Notes: a model not told the origin generated them from the sequence alone. 64,000 bases of DNA from Adiantum capillus-veneris (GCA_014529385.2 CM043959.1:54562253-54626252), one strand, 5' to 3'. Positions 45,290-57,208 are shown, numbered from the stretch's first letter. A program made the numbers and translations.

Positions 45290-47687
45290 CACAAGGACCT
45301 AAGTAGGTTTCCTACTAACACTCGTGTGATTGTTGCTTGATTTAGTTTCGGCTAAAGAAAGCGTTTTTCTTAAGTGGATCCGGAAGAGGATATTCCGTGA
45401 TCAAGTGGATAGCCATGAAGCGTGTGTCTTGCCGAGGGTTTGCGACTAGATAGGTTTAGTTAGGATTTGTGGATTAGAGTAGTTTTTGGTGGTCGAGTGA
45501 TTTGTGAGGTGATAAAAGCGTTTGCTAGTCCGTGTGTGGCAGTGAAGCGTTTTTCTACTCATAGATGCAAAACCCCATATGATTTGTAGGAGTAGCTTTA
45601 GGTAAGTGATCCGATTCTGATCTAGAGCTATTCAACATTGAATTATTTGCTAAAGTGCTTGATTGCATTTGAAATCACGAAAAAGTGTGCTTTTGAGGGT
45701 AAAAATGCATTAAACAAGCTTTTGTGGATATTTTTGTATGACTGACTGATGCTGTGCATATAAAAGAGCATTTGCTAGGGTTCTGTGAAGAAAACCTGCA
45801 ATTCTGTAAACATAGACATCCTACGCGTAGGATGTCTCAAGGGGGTTCTAGAGACCAAATTTGAAAATTCTGACTGCACGAGTGGGTTCAGAGGGTAGGT
45901 TTTGCCCTAGTAACATATTGACTTGGGTGTTTTTCCCTATTTTTGTTGACCAAAAGCCAAAAGGCGTAGTCAGAAAACATAAAATTTCAGAAAAGACTTA
46001 AATTGAGTGATTTTTGCATGTTTTTGCAATTGTGAAGCATACTTGCACTTGCTGAGAGCATAAGGAGGCATCAGGGACACTTCAGACTCAAAAAATCAGT
46101 AGTAGACATCCTACGTGTAGGATGTCTACAGGGTGATCTGGGTATTTTTTTGAAAATTTGCGGTTACCAGTGTGTTTAGAAGGTAGGTTTTACCCTATTT
46201 TCACCTGGAAAGTGGAAATTTGACCAAATTTTGACAGATCAAAGCCAAAAGACGAGAATTACCGGACATCCTATCCAAATTGTGCCCAAGGCATAATTTT
46301 TGAGACCAAACCATAGGGTGACTTCATGTGCGTGTTATACATGATGTTTTGAGTGCATGTGATAAATTTCATCTCATTTGGGTCAGTGAAAGGGAAGATT
46401 GAACAGACTTTAGCATTTTTGACTGAAAAAGGCAAGAATAGCTAGTTTTGGGGGTCTTTTGACATCCAAACTCAAATCTAAGCATAGCATTGGGTTGCTG
46501 ACATCAAGGGGAAGCTGTGGGACAAGTCTGGGGTCAAACAGGCCAAAGAGACATCCTACGCGTAGGATGTCTTCTGTGTGATTTTGGACTCTAAACACAA
46601 TTCTGAGCATACCACATTGATCAGCACCTTAAGGGGAGTCTGTGGTTCAAATTTGGGGCAATTCTGAGCAGTTAGACATCCTACGCGTAGGATGTCTAAT
46701 GAATAATTCTGAAACCAAAATTCTACTGTGACCATACCATGCTGTCATATAGCCTTAGGCAAGCCTCCTAGTAAATTTTGGTCCAATTTGGAGTTGATTT
46801 GACTGGTGAATTCATCAGAACAGACATCAAGCTTTTGGAGAAGATTCTTGAGCATTTGACCAACCTAAAGGTGTCAGAATCAAAAAGTAAAAATAGCTGT
46901 GAGCTTAGCACATCAAGGGGAAGCTACATTGCAAGTTTGAGTTGAAACAGAGGAAAAAGACATCCTACGCGTAGGATGTCTCCAGCTTGATTTAGGACTC
47001 CAAACCAACCTATGAGCACACCACTGTAATCAACACATCAAGGAGAAGCTAGGGTGAAAATTTCAAGTCATTCTGAGCAAAAAGACATCCTACGCGTAGG
47101 ATATCTCAAGGCCATTTTTAGATCCAAATGAAATTCTGAGCATACCATTGTGTTGCTGTGGACTTAAGGGGAGTCTCTGGACCAAATTTTGATAAATTCT
47201 GAGCATATACACATCCTACGCGTAGCATGTCTCTAGGCCAGTTTTAGGGTCCAACTGTACTTTTGACCATACAGAAGTGTTCACAGTGTCACAGAGATCC
47301 CAAATCTTCTTTTAAAATTGAATTTGGACTCATTTTGACCAGTCTAAACTGCATTTCACTGTTTAGGCCATAACTTTCACAAACGGTATCGGATCGGAAA
47401 AGTTTTTATATCAAAATGTAGCCTGAGAGCGGCTCTACAGATCTTAGAGCGTAACTTGAACTAAATGTATACCCACGGAAACCATTTAGTTCAAGTTTGA
47501 AAAAAACGTCAATTGAGGCCTCAAAATTCATCCGCAAGTTAGTGGTGTCTAAAAGCGACAATTTGTGAGAATTGTGACGAAAGGGTTGCGGTTTTGGACA
47601 TAGTTTCGACTTTTCCCTAACCAAGGCACTTGAACACAGTGGACTAAGTCTACTTGAACCAAGCAAAAGCTCTTAAGCCAAGAAATC
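45290..47687 (+). other. Leader of element B with tandem palindrome-bearing units
   Basis: 2.4 kb between primer site and gag. No credible protein. From about 45750 to 47300 it consists of diverged tandem units of about 125-148 bp. A unit has the palindrome, then text like ATTTTNGGATCCAAA, ATTCTGAGCATACCA, CAAGGGGAAGCT and CAATTCTGAGCA before the next palindrome. The palindrome is the best kept part. Confidence 0.8.
45814..47232 (+). repeat. Seven copies of a 24-bp palindrome in the leader of B
   Basis: Copies start at 45814, 46104, 46549, 46674, 46958, 47083 and 47209. Each is AGACATCCTACG followed by its reverse complement. Four copies (1, 3, 4, 5) are perfect, copies 2 and 6 have one change, copy 7 has two. 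Spacing is 290, 445, 125, 284, 125 and 126 bp, that is near multiples of 125-148. Confidence 0.95.
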
Positions 47688-49318
47688 ATGTCTACCCTAG
47701 ATTCAAACGCAACTTACACAAGCTTGGAGATCCCGACGATAGAGGAATATCCTCCCACAATGGATCTTCCAAACTTGCAATTGATAAAGACCCATCTTGT
47801 TGAGAGAGTTTGGATGATTGGTCATGAGAGTGAAGGACTATATAGATACATTGACGACAATGAGGTCAATCTTTATAGGTGCTCAGATCCATACCTAGAA
47901 GAGATAATGGATTACAAGCTCTTATATGTCTACACATACGGAGTTGACTGTCAATGGTGATCTATAGTTGTCGACAAGTATGGACGAGAATACAGAGTTG
48001 TAGAAAGCACAAATCCACAGACTGTACTAGAAAGAGGTGGATATTTGGTCAATGAAGGACCACAAATGCCTCCACCAAACACGAGAATTCCTATAGGAAT
48101 TCCAACAAGAGAGCCACCAGGATTCCCTTCAAGAGCGATAACGAGAGAAGGATTGGGAGAGTCTCTGGTTAGGCTTGTAGACAATCGACAAGTTAGACCA
48201 TCAAATGGGTAAACAGAAAATACTCCGGAGATAAAGATCCTAGAGATCACGTAACGGCTTTTAGAAGAGTGATTAGAGCAGAGGAAGTTTCAGATTTTGC
48301 GACACAGTTTGCGGGATTTGGATTGACTCTAGAAGATGATGCAGCTACATGCTTCGACTCGGTGGAAAAATGGGATTTTGAGACCCTAGATGAGCTGTTT
48401 GAGGAGTTCATTGAAGAATTCTCACCAAAAGGCATTGCTCACAACACAGTCTCGCAAATCCATAGATTCAAACAGAAAGAGAATGAATCAGTACGCAAAG
48501 CATCATTACGGCTCAAAAGATATGTTAAGCTCTGCCCGAGAGCGGAATTACCTACGCAAGCACGACTGATGTTGATCTTTATCCAGGGAATGAGAGATGA
48601 GGGCCTTCAGAAGGATTTGCATATGATAAGGAGGATGACGCTAAACGAGTTGATCAAAGAAGCTCTTTATCTAGTGGATAACTGTGAGGCATACAAAGAA
48701 ACGGACTTAAAGAGTCAAGGAGATGACACATCCTCTCAGCACAGTGTTTCACAGATAAGTGAGTCCATTTCCAAGCCAACGGCACCTATTGATCAAGAAA
48801 AGCTTATTGACGACTTGGTCAAGAGGTTGATTCCTCTTGTAAGGTCTGATTCGGGAGAGCCGAAGTGGTGTGAAATTGAGAGAAAATGGACGAACCATAC
48901 CGGGGAAGAGTGCTATTATAACATGGAAAATGCTTGGGAGAGGTATGTACAACCTGTTCCAGAAGCACCTACTCCACCTAGATACATTACTGGGAATGCG
49001 CCAAGACCAGTAGGAGTTTTAAGGCCACAACTTGTCTTAGGACAAAAACCTCCGCTGCCAGGTGCCAGAATTCCGGTAGACATGAGATACATGCCAATGA
49101 TGGAAGCATCAAAAAAACCAACGCTAGTACCAACTACAATGTGGTATAGCAACCAAAGTGAGTACTACCCTTCAAAGCAACAAAATGTGAGAGAAACACA
49201 TGGAGTGGTGAGGCCGATACAACCTCCAACTCCTGGGTTTCAGTCAAAAGAAATAAGGTATGAAATGGACGAAAGGACATTGCGATTCATTGCAAATAGC
49301 GGCTTATCTAGGTCATAG
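47688..49318 (+). pseudogene. Gag of element B
   Basis: Start at MSTLDSNATY (47688). A TGA at 47958-47960 and a frameshift near 48205 interrupt the N-terminal part. The gag domain begins at KWVNRKYSGDKDPRDHV (48203) and runs to about 48700 with WDFETLDELFEEFIEEF, IHRFKQKENESVRKA and MTLNELIKEA. A Pro-rich stretch (48950-49250) follows. The frame ends with TAG at 49316. It would form the particle and bind the element RNA. It is only distantly similar to the Gag of A and D, more so in the knuckle region that follows. Confidence 0.85.
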
Positions 49319-50395
49319 CTTGCTTATAGCCAAGAGGAAATGCTAAAAGAATCTCCTCAACCAGAGACAGATTGTCACAAAAGTCGTGACAACCACTTGG
49401 TCAAACAATGTCCTCATACGGAGATCATTGAAGTAAATGCCTATTGTCTTGAGTGTGGCATCACTCACTTGATCCCCGATTGCCCGAAAAAACCAAACCA
49501 AATCAGGAAAATCACGACAAATGTATCAGGGATTGTTCAGCTACCTAGTAGCTCAGAAAATGAAAGTGTTGTACCAGTTCAAGTGGTTACGAGAGCACAA
49601 GCTCAAAGGAAAGCTGATGATAATCCAGAGACAAAGAACACGGAAAGTGACACGAGTCCAAAGACAGATGATGGACCAAAGATAGACGCACCTAGTCAGA
49701 AAACCAAGAGCAAACGAAATAGTTGGAAAGCTAGAAAGACTAGGATGAAAGCACACAGGGAACGAGAGCAAAAATCCCTAGATGAGAAGCTTAACAAAGC
49801 TGAGGAGAAGATAAAACAACATGAGGAAAAGGAGGCACCTTCTCTTACACAGATGGTTAAACCTCTAGAAGAACCATCCACGGATGAGAAACCGAAAAGT
49901 GCTAGTTCAGGAGGATCTGTGTTGGCAGAGAAGGTTAATGAGACATTAGATGCCCTCTTGAAAGCCTATGATGAAAGGCACAAAAACAATCAAACCCAAG
50001 AACAAAGGTGGATGACATATCCCTATGCGGAGCTAGAAAAACAAAGGTTTGAAATGTGCCAGAAAATGATTCAAACAGCCCAAGCTTTACTAGAACCACC
50101 AGTTGCAAAACCTAAGGACCTGATGCGTGTCATGCCTACATAAGTAATCCCACCAAACCAGGAACTAAAAGAGCTAGATTCTAGTCATGAGCACAGACCA
50201 AACCTCAAAGACCCAGCATTAGAACCAAGGATAGTACTGAATACCACGGATAACTCTTCCGAGGGATTTCACCAAGCTATACCTGAGGATTGTAAAGAGA
50301 TAGATGGTCTTGACGAATTATGGAAACAAGTCAGAGAGGCCAATGAAGCCGATGACCTAAGAAGACAAGTAGACAAGACTGGTGATGAACGAGGA
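49319..50395 (+). pseudogene. Zinc knuckle and coiled-coil linker region of element B
   Basis: After the TAG at 49316 the same reading goes on, with a degraded knuckle (CHKSRDNHLVKQCP) and CLECGITHLIPDCP (near 49454). A long charged segment follows (KARKTRMKAHRERE, LDEKLNKAEEKIKQHEEKE, about 49720-49840) with coiled-coil character. A stop at 50141 ends the 267-codon frame; an acidic stretch to 50395 links to protease. The CxxCGIxxLIxxCP knuckle is also in D. Confidence 0.75.
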
Positions 50396-51595
50396 GTGTT
50401 TCTACCACCAATAGAGGAATTCGAGACTGGATCTCAAATGAATCTAGACGTGCAATCGTGTTGGGGCGACAAAGGATCTGTACAATCTATGGATAGTCAA
50501 CCCCATTCGCTAAGAACACTACCGTCCTACATGGGAGAGTACGAGACCGAGTCAGATGTGGTTGCAGTCCCATCAAAGAGACAGTCTCCCAACAAGGCCA
50601 TCGATTCAAAGGGGCTAGTAGATATTCTATCTACCCGAGTCACTTGTACAATAATGTTAGCCGAGTTGCTCAGAATAAGACCAAACATGTGGACTAATGT
50701 GGGTAAATGTCTAGAGAAATTTGGTGTAAAAACCCCAATGACTCAAATCGAGGAAGGCATCAAAGAGCTTGAAATGCCTCGACTAAATACTAGGCCAGTG
50801 CCATTAAACAAGGTAGGCGAGTATTACGAGGGAGAAGATGGAAACACCACACTTCCTTTGGAATTCAATGGTGTAAAAACCATGGCAATCCTTGACACTG
50901 GGGCTGGTGTGGCCATTGCAACCAAAGAGGTTTGGAAAAAATGGGGACAACCTGCCTTGATATCCACACGAATGACCCTGCAGCTTGCAGACGGACACAA
51001 GGAAAAGCCCCTAGGACTGCTAGAAAAAGTACTTGTTACTTCTTGTGGCATTGAATATGAACACACTTTTGCTGTTGTTGACTTTGGCAAGAAGAACAAC
51101 TATGACATCATTCTGGGAAGACCATTCATGCGACAATTGAAAATGGTCCAAGATTGGGGTTATGACCATATATACCTGAGACATATGGAAACCATAACAA
51201 AGATAAACTTGAGGGACCATAGCTATAGGGATGTGACGAGAACACCGGTTGAGGAGTTTGATTCCGCCACAGTAGCAGGATCAGAACTTCCAACTTGGTT
51301 AGGTAAGCCTAAAGAACTGTGGATGTGTGGAGCTTCACAATGTGGTAGCTTGAAATGTGAGGAATGTATCCTAGAACGGGTTATAGAGGACAGGGACTAT
51401 ATCCTAGAACCATTTCCTGAAGAAGAGTTAGAGCCTTTTGGATGGGAACACATCTTGGCTACTCTGGACGTGTGCGCCGTGAAGGATGCTCCCACAACAA
51501 AGTTTTGTGATGAAAATGGCTATGATGTCGTTCCTTATTTTGCAGTGAGTGTAATCCAGGAAAACGAAGAGGTCCAGACATCAACAAACTCTTGA
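50396..51595 (+). pseudogene. Protease region of element B
   Basis: A 399-codon frame. The retropepsin has TMAILDTGAGVAIATKEVW (near 50880) with an intact DTGA active site, and YDIILGRPFMRQLKMVQDW (near 51100). It is homologous to the protease of D, including flanking parts (KVGEYYEGEDGNTT before; WEHILATLDVC after). In other gypsy elements the RT would follow; here the frame closes at TGA 51593-51595 and the next part is the W-x-P-K frame. Confidence 0.85.
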
Positions 51596-52680
51596 AATAA
51601 GGAGCAAACAAAGAAATGTGGAGAATCAAAAGATGAAGAAGACGACGAGTTCTATGACTCTGTAGAACACTTCGAGCTTCACGAAGATCAACGACCCGGG
51701 AATCAATGTCATCACTACTCGAATAACGTGCATCAAAAGTGGATTCCAAAGTCCTTGGTGAAAACACAACCACCACAAGCATCCTCATACACGGCTTCTA
51801 ATAAGGATGCAAAGACTCAGCTAGGAGGAATACGACCAGAGCAACGAGCTAACAATGCTCTAATCAATGGGCTAGAAAAGTCCTCCAAGAAACTACCACC
51901 CACGAGCAAACAGATAGTAACTTTCCACGACCAGCCAAAAATCAAGGGAAAGTACAAGAAGTCAACCTTGCTGAGGATAGTAGCGATAGTGATGAATCTT
52001 ACGACATCCCCTATCATCAAATCAGCCCATCACTATCACCAACCCCTTCAGAAACAACCATGACAGGTCAAAAGAACAGGACAACAAGTCAAAGCCAAAA
52101 AGCTCGACAAATCTGGATACCAAAAAGCCAGATCGGCCAAAAACAGATATGGATCAAGAAGACAAAGATCTCTAATGACAAATCACAAGATCCAACACCA
52201 AAACAAAAACAAGGAAAGCGTGCACGAACGGGTAAGAATATCACAAAGTCGCAAGCTTTCACAACTCACGTTTGGGCTCCAAAGAAGTTGATTCAAGCAC
52301 AAAAAAGTCAGGAATTCATTTGGATTCCAAAACAACCACAGTATCAACTTTCAAAGCCTGAATCCCGACCCCAACCAAGCGTACAAGGGCTGAAGCAAAG
52401 ACCACTGTTGACTCACACAACAAAAAGGTGGATCCCAAAGAAGTCTCTTCAAACACAAACGAAGCACGGGCAAGTATGGGTTCCCAAACGAGCGTCAGCA
52501 ACAAAACAACCAATAATCACAAAGAAATGGGCCCCAAAGAAGAACAACAAAACTGTTGTCAGTGCATCGCCCCGCTTGAATTCTTACAATTCTTCCTACG
52601 ATTACAGTACAGTTAGAAGAGAGCAAGTCGCTTCAATCAAGCAACGATACAGGAGCTTCAAAGACCATTACATTTCTTAG
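51596..52680 (+). pseudogene. Final frame of element B with repeated W-[IVA]-P-K motifs
   Basis: Basic, Gln/Lys/Ser-rich region read in two frames with a shift near 51950. Motifs: QKWIPKSLVKTQ (near 51736), IWIPKSQIGQ and IWIKK (near 52110-52160), VWAPKKLIQAQ and FIWIPKQPQ (near 52270-52330), RWIPKKSLQTQ and VWVPKRA (near 52430-52490), KWAPKKN (near 52530). It often looks like a pair: W-x-P-K-x-L-x-x-x-Q, about 15 residues, then IW-x-P-K. Element A has the same pattern after integrase. Some Ty1/copia polyproteins have a WVPK segment, which may be a coincidence. Function unknown; the basic character would suit RNA binding. Confidence 0.65.
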
Positions 52681-54277
52681 AATAGGAAGCCTCACCAACA
52701 AATGCCAATAAACAAATTGCTTATACCCACATCTTGCACAACATAAATCTTTTCCATGCATTGACTGTGCATGCATAATAGGGCTACATTACAAGGCCTG
52801 CATAGGCACAACTTTTAATTGCCCAAGCACAACACATACCCTTTGCGATACCCTGTCGTAAAGGATGACTCCAAATAGGAAGGGGGGAGGCATCCTGAAT
52901 GCGGACCTAACATTATGACTATTAGAGGGCAATGTTTTGTGAGATGCATTGAATTTTTGCGTTTTATTGTGATAAATTTTTGACGAAATTTAGAGTATAT
53001 GCCCTCATAGTAGTGTTACAAAGGAGTATGGGGACAAAATCCATATATGAGCCCCTAGGGACATGTGTATAGTGTACATAGCATTTAGATTTCTATTTGA
53101 ATGATTTTTCTTTTTGTTGAGTTGTTTTAAGATTTTCTTTGTTTATTATTAAGAAAAATAAAAAAATCCATAATCCACATGAAGAAAAGACCGACGAGAG
53201 GCCTGAGCACTACAAAGAGAAGAAGGTACAGGAAAACGATGAAACTTCATGAAGTATGTCTCAGTAGCCACTACAATAGCCGAAGAACTTGTCACAAAGT
53301 AGTGTCAACACGCAACCGACAAGTCATACAAGTCAGAGTCGAGTAGCTAAGCCACAAAATGAGTGAGGTGTTAGTCCCAAAGCTTCAAGTAATATTCTCT
53401 GTGGTCTAAGCATCTTAGCTATTCTAGGTACTGCTCAAGCTGGAAGAGTTGAGCATATTTACGTTGTGTCGCTCATGCTGGTATAGGTGAGCAAAAGAGT
53501 CGAAGTCTAAGTACTTAAGTCTGGTGAAGTGAAGGAGAAGGTCCAAAAGACACTCACGTACTGAGCCCTTCTTGGAAAGGTGGAAGCTATTGAGACATCT
53601 TTTGATGTCACATGTGCTACATTTATTCCTCGAAACACCCATCATCTCCTTCTTTCACATTGCATGCTTTTGTTGAGAAATTTCTCATATGCATATAGAG
53701 TGTCCCATAATTGGCACTTGCATCAGGCACTCTTTCCGTGTTTCACCCAAGCACTCACCTTTCATGAACATGTACTTCAAGTTCAACTGCTCAACTCCAA
53801 TAAGAGCGTATACCAAAGGCATTTTTTTCCCACCGGGTTTTTTCCCTTTGGTCATCCAGGTTTTAGACCCTAATCTAAAGACACCAATCACCATCCTCTT
53901 GTACATATTCCTTCTAAATCAACAATAAGGAAATGATACTCAAATCAATTGACAAATGAATTGGAGCACCAATTTCAGATCATATCATACTTCTCCTCAA
54001 TGGCGAGTCGAAGAATGGCCTACAATGACAACGCTGCAGACAACACTAACAACATGATTGCACAGGAACAAAGAAGTCCCCAATGAAGAAGAGCAGACAT
54101 AAAAGTAATTAGAGGATCTCAAAAGATGAATGGTTATGATGATCGATGTCCGCTCTAATGGATCATAGTTCTTGTTGTGGTTCGACAAAGTTACAAGCAG
54201 TGAAACAGATGAAGCCAAAACGAAAGCAAAGAACACATCGCCATCGACAATCAGTCATGTCGGGGATGACATGAACA
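52681..54277 (+). other. Non-coding 3' region of element B
   Basis: 1.6 kb without a credible gene. It contains an internal polypurine tract (52876-52888) and is AT-rich from 52920 to 53170. Element A has the same layout: extension frame, internal purine tract, spacer, terminal tract. Confidence 0.6.
52876..52888 (+). promoter_or_regulatory. Internal polypurine tract of element B
   Basis: AGGAAGGGGGGAG, almost the same as the internal tract of A (9288-9300), 1.4 kb before the 3' LTR. Confidence 0.55.
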
Positions 54278-54290
54278 CGGAAGGGGGGAA
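54278..54290 (+). promoter_or_regulatory. Terminal polypurine tract of element B
   Basis: CGGAAGGGGGGAA lies directly before the 3' LTR start (TGTTGACTGC). Confidence 0.85.
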
Positions 54291-55246
54291 TGTTGACTGC
54301 TGGGTCAACAACACGACATAACTCAATTTTCGTGCCAAAGTCTTATCTTTTGCGAGTTATGAAATGCTGCGGATTATGGCTATAAACGTCATTTGTAATG
54401 AGTAGTTATTCTAGTTTTAGAAGCCGGGGTGCAATGGCACTTCCAGATTGTAAATACAAAGCCATTTGACCCTTTCAACCCCATTTTTGGTTAAACCTAA
54501 GGTAGCCTTAGTATATAAGGTACCTAGGTCATTTTGTAAAAAAAGACTTTTTCATAATCAAACTTTAGCGCTGCCGTCTACTGTGTGTGAGAGAGAAAGA
54601 GAGTGAGCGTGAGCTTCATCCTCTCGCTACGCCCGGCTCGCTCGCACATTGGAGATCCGACTGCACCATTGCGGTAGGCTCGAGGAGAGCTACGCGACAA
54701 TGCCAAGCATTCCACGTGAGACGAAGCGCACACGCCGACGCATCTACGAGCTATTTGTGGCCGTAAGTGTATCAAACGATGTCTGTTTTCTGCGTGCTAG
54801 TAGTCTATAGAATCGTGGCAACATAAGCTACGCATAGGTACTCATAAATTTCAGTTTCGGGCACTTTTCAAATTCGGCTTTGTCATCCTACACATTTTTC
54901 GCAGATGGGTTTAGAGTGAGGGTTTTGAGTGTAGAATCTTAGGGACAGGTGTATCCTAGTGAGGAGATGGTGTTCCTTCAGTTTTATATGATTTTGGCAT
55001 GATTAGGTGAGTTACCTTCCGTATGTGTGTATGTGGCTAGGTGGTGTAGTTGAGAGCAGTGAGGTTCTTGATTGTGGTTTAGTTGGCCTTCCAGAGTGTT
55101 GTATATGTAGGATGGTCTCAGCCTGACAAGCTAAAGAGATTTCCTCCGTGTGCCTATCGTGTCATCTGTGTCCTCGATTGACATTATGTTGATCTAGGTA
55201 GTGTTGCATGCACTTCATGGGTGTGTGAGTCGCTTCCCGTCCAACA
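54291..55246 (+). repeat. 3' LTR of element B
   Basis: 956 bp, uninterrupted; shows what the 5' LTR looked like before the copia insertion. It ends CCGTCCAACA and is followed by TGCAT. In it the half palindrome of the 5' LTR has changed to CATCCTACACAT (54884-54895). Confidence 0.95.
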
Positions 55247-55606
55247 TGCATCAAACTTTTCTATTGGGTGTGTTCTAGCTCAACCAGAAGAACATAAACT
55301 GGAATACCCCATTAGCTTTGCAAGTTGTCAATTGAATGATGTCGAGAGAGACTGCACCACTACAAAGCGAGAAGGTTTAGCTATGATTTATGCAGTAAAC
55401 AAATTCCGTTACTACCTTCTTGCCAACAAGTTTGTTTTCTATGTGCATCATCAAGCCTTGTTGTATCTAGTAATAAGGCTTGTTCCACGAGAAGAATTAC
55501 ACGATGGTTGTTAATTCTCCTTGAGTTTGATTTTACTGTTGTGGTGAGACCTGGTAAAAGACATGTCATGGCAGATCATTTGTCTCTCATATCTAATGGT
55601 GAAGCC
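55247..55606 (+). pseudogene. RNase H of element D, part right of element B
   Basis: Resumes the RNase H cut at 39552: HASNFSIGCVLAQPEEH, then ISFASCQLNDVERD, TTKREGLAMIYAVNKFRYYL and YVHHQALLYLV, where A has YVDHQ. A frameshift lies near 55480; the tail reads to MADHLS in another frame (about 55569). At 55607 element E starts. Confidence 0.85.
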
Positions 55607-57207
55607 TCTCATAATAACTAATATCTAATTCTCCTAAATGATTTTCTCATGTTAAACTGATCATCTAATATGGGGAAGTGCCAGGGGAGAAAAAGCTAGA
55701 ATATCGGTTAAGCTAGCAAACCGGCCACAACAGGGATGCACATGAGGGAAAATAGGGATCCAAAGGGGGGGCCATCTGCAAAAGAGCAATGTGCAATAAT
55801 GGGCTTTAAAGACCCTAAGGTTCAGCCCATTAAGACTTCCAAAATGCTAAGGTTCCAAAATTCAAAGGTTGTGTCCAAAGGTCATCACTAGGGAAATTGG
55901 ATGCTTTGTGTGTGTACCAAAAAAATCATCACAAATCCTACAAAGGAGGGGGCGAGCCTTGCAAGTAGGGGATGAGAGAGAAACACACACACATACACAC
56001 ACACACACACTCACTCACAAGCCTCCTTTACACAAAGAGAATGAGGGACACATGTCAACTCCCTAGCCTAGATGCCCACAAGGTGTACTCAAATCCTATT
56101 GGATGGCCATGGAGGTGGACTAATGAGAATTAGGCTAGAGTAAATTTAGTTTAATTAATTTTAAAACACTTAATAAAAGAACCAATAAGAATTAAGCTCT
56201 CTAGAAGACTATTGGACAGTCTCCCAAGGGGTCCAATGAGCATTCAACAGCCCAATGTCTTGCCTAATTCCTATTGGCCAGGAGACAAAGGGGTCCAATG
56301 AGAGTTTATTTGCATTAATTAATTACCTAAATCTCTCACAAAAGGGGAAAGTGGGACACATCTCAGAAGGCTATCACTTATGCTCCTTAAATCCTACTGG
56401 CTAAGCGTGGAGAGGTCCAATGGGGTGGTATCATGAGCAAATAGCAAGAGGCGTCGACCAAGAGAGAGAGGGAGCTGAATTTTTAAAGGCATTATCCCAC
56501 CACAAGCTCATGTGTGAAGAAAGAAGACTCTCTCTCTCTCCTCTTCAAGCTTTAATGGAAAGCTTATCACCTACTCCAAGCTTGTGAGAAGAGAGGCCTA
56601 CACCAACAACTCTTGGCTTTGTGATGCAAATCCAACCAAGAGCCAAGATTCAATGCATGCTCATCTCCTCTACCATGCTAATTACTAAGCTATGCTATGC
56701 TAATATGAGTGATTATGTGAGGAGATGTACATCTTTCTCGTAAGACTACTCCTTCTTCCTCTCTATCTACTCTCATACCCTACTAGCTCTCACTATCTTC
56801 AAAGGTGTGTGAGGTCTTGGGTGTGAGACCGTGAAGGAATTGATGTTTTGTTTTATAAGTGTTTTTCTTAGTGCTTGAAGCCTCCATCTTCATTGCACTA
56901 GCTAGTATTGAAGGAACACAAAGAATTGTATTGTAAAATGTCTCTCTTGATGGGAGAAACCTATAATACAAAGCCTTTTGGACGGGGGAACCGGCTCCAT
57001 GTAAATCCGGTCCTCAACTGTTGTCAATAGATTAATCTCTCCCTTTTGAAGCATTGTTCATGCTATCTAACTAGGTGTTATGCTTTTTGTTGCTCTCTCC
57101 ACCCAAGCACTCTTGTTATGCTCATTAGGAATCTATTCTCATGAAATGCTCACTGTGTTCATGTTATTTTCCGCTACACACAAGTCACTAGGCCATTAAA
57201 TGCTACA
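55607..57207 (+). repeat. 5' LTR of element E
   Basis: From about 55607 (TCTCATAATAACTAATATC, where the 3' LTR has TGTTATAATAAC) to AAATGCTACA at 57207, directly before the primer site. The first four bases seem changed or lost. It carries a CA microsatellite (55983-56010) and several CCAAT/ATTGG modules (56095-56440). Confidence 0.9.
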
Positions 57208-57208
57208 T

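Larger units (their letters stand above)
39553..55246 (+). mobile_element. Element B: gag-protease LTR retrotransposon without RT, RNase H or integrase
   Basis: Bounded by a 957-bp 5' LTR (39553-39649 plus 44411-45270, split by the copia element) and a 956-bp 3' LTR (54291-55246). The duplication TGCAT occurs at 39548-39552 and 55247-55251. It has a tRNA-Asp type primer site, a 2.4-kb leader with a palindrome array, gag, protease, a final frame with W-[IVA]-P-K motifs, an internal and a terminal polypurine tract. No RT, RNase H or integrase is present. It must have relied on an autonomous relative; Athila/Tat-like elements such as A and D are the natural candidates, because Gag knuckle, protease and the W-x-P-K part are related. 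Confidence 0.9.
25673..55606 (+). mobile_element. Element D: older Athila/Tat-like Ty3/gypsy element, cut by three insertions
   Basis: D is a relative of element A. Its visible parts are 25673-29241, 35583-39552 and 55247-55606. They contain the 5' LTR, primer site, leader, gag, protease, RT and most of RNase H. The gaps are filled by a DNA transposon (29242-35582) and element B (39553-55246). At 55606 element E begins, and the remaining 3' part of D is probably beyond the window. Many stops and frameshifts, and the C-to-T type decay of its primer site, suggest that D is the oldest layer. D retains the protease and RT start that A has lost. Confidence 0.85.

Noticed and set aside
45814-47232. 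CRISPR-like array (regular repeats with spacers)
   Set aside because: The spacers are homologous to each other and the context is a plant retrotransposon leader; no cas genes.
53424-54236. Short frames on both strands in the 3' region of B
   Set aside because: Low complexity, overlapping, and without start context or motifs; the region looks non-coding as in element A.
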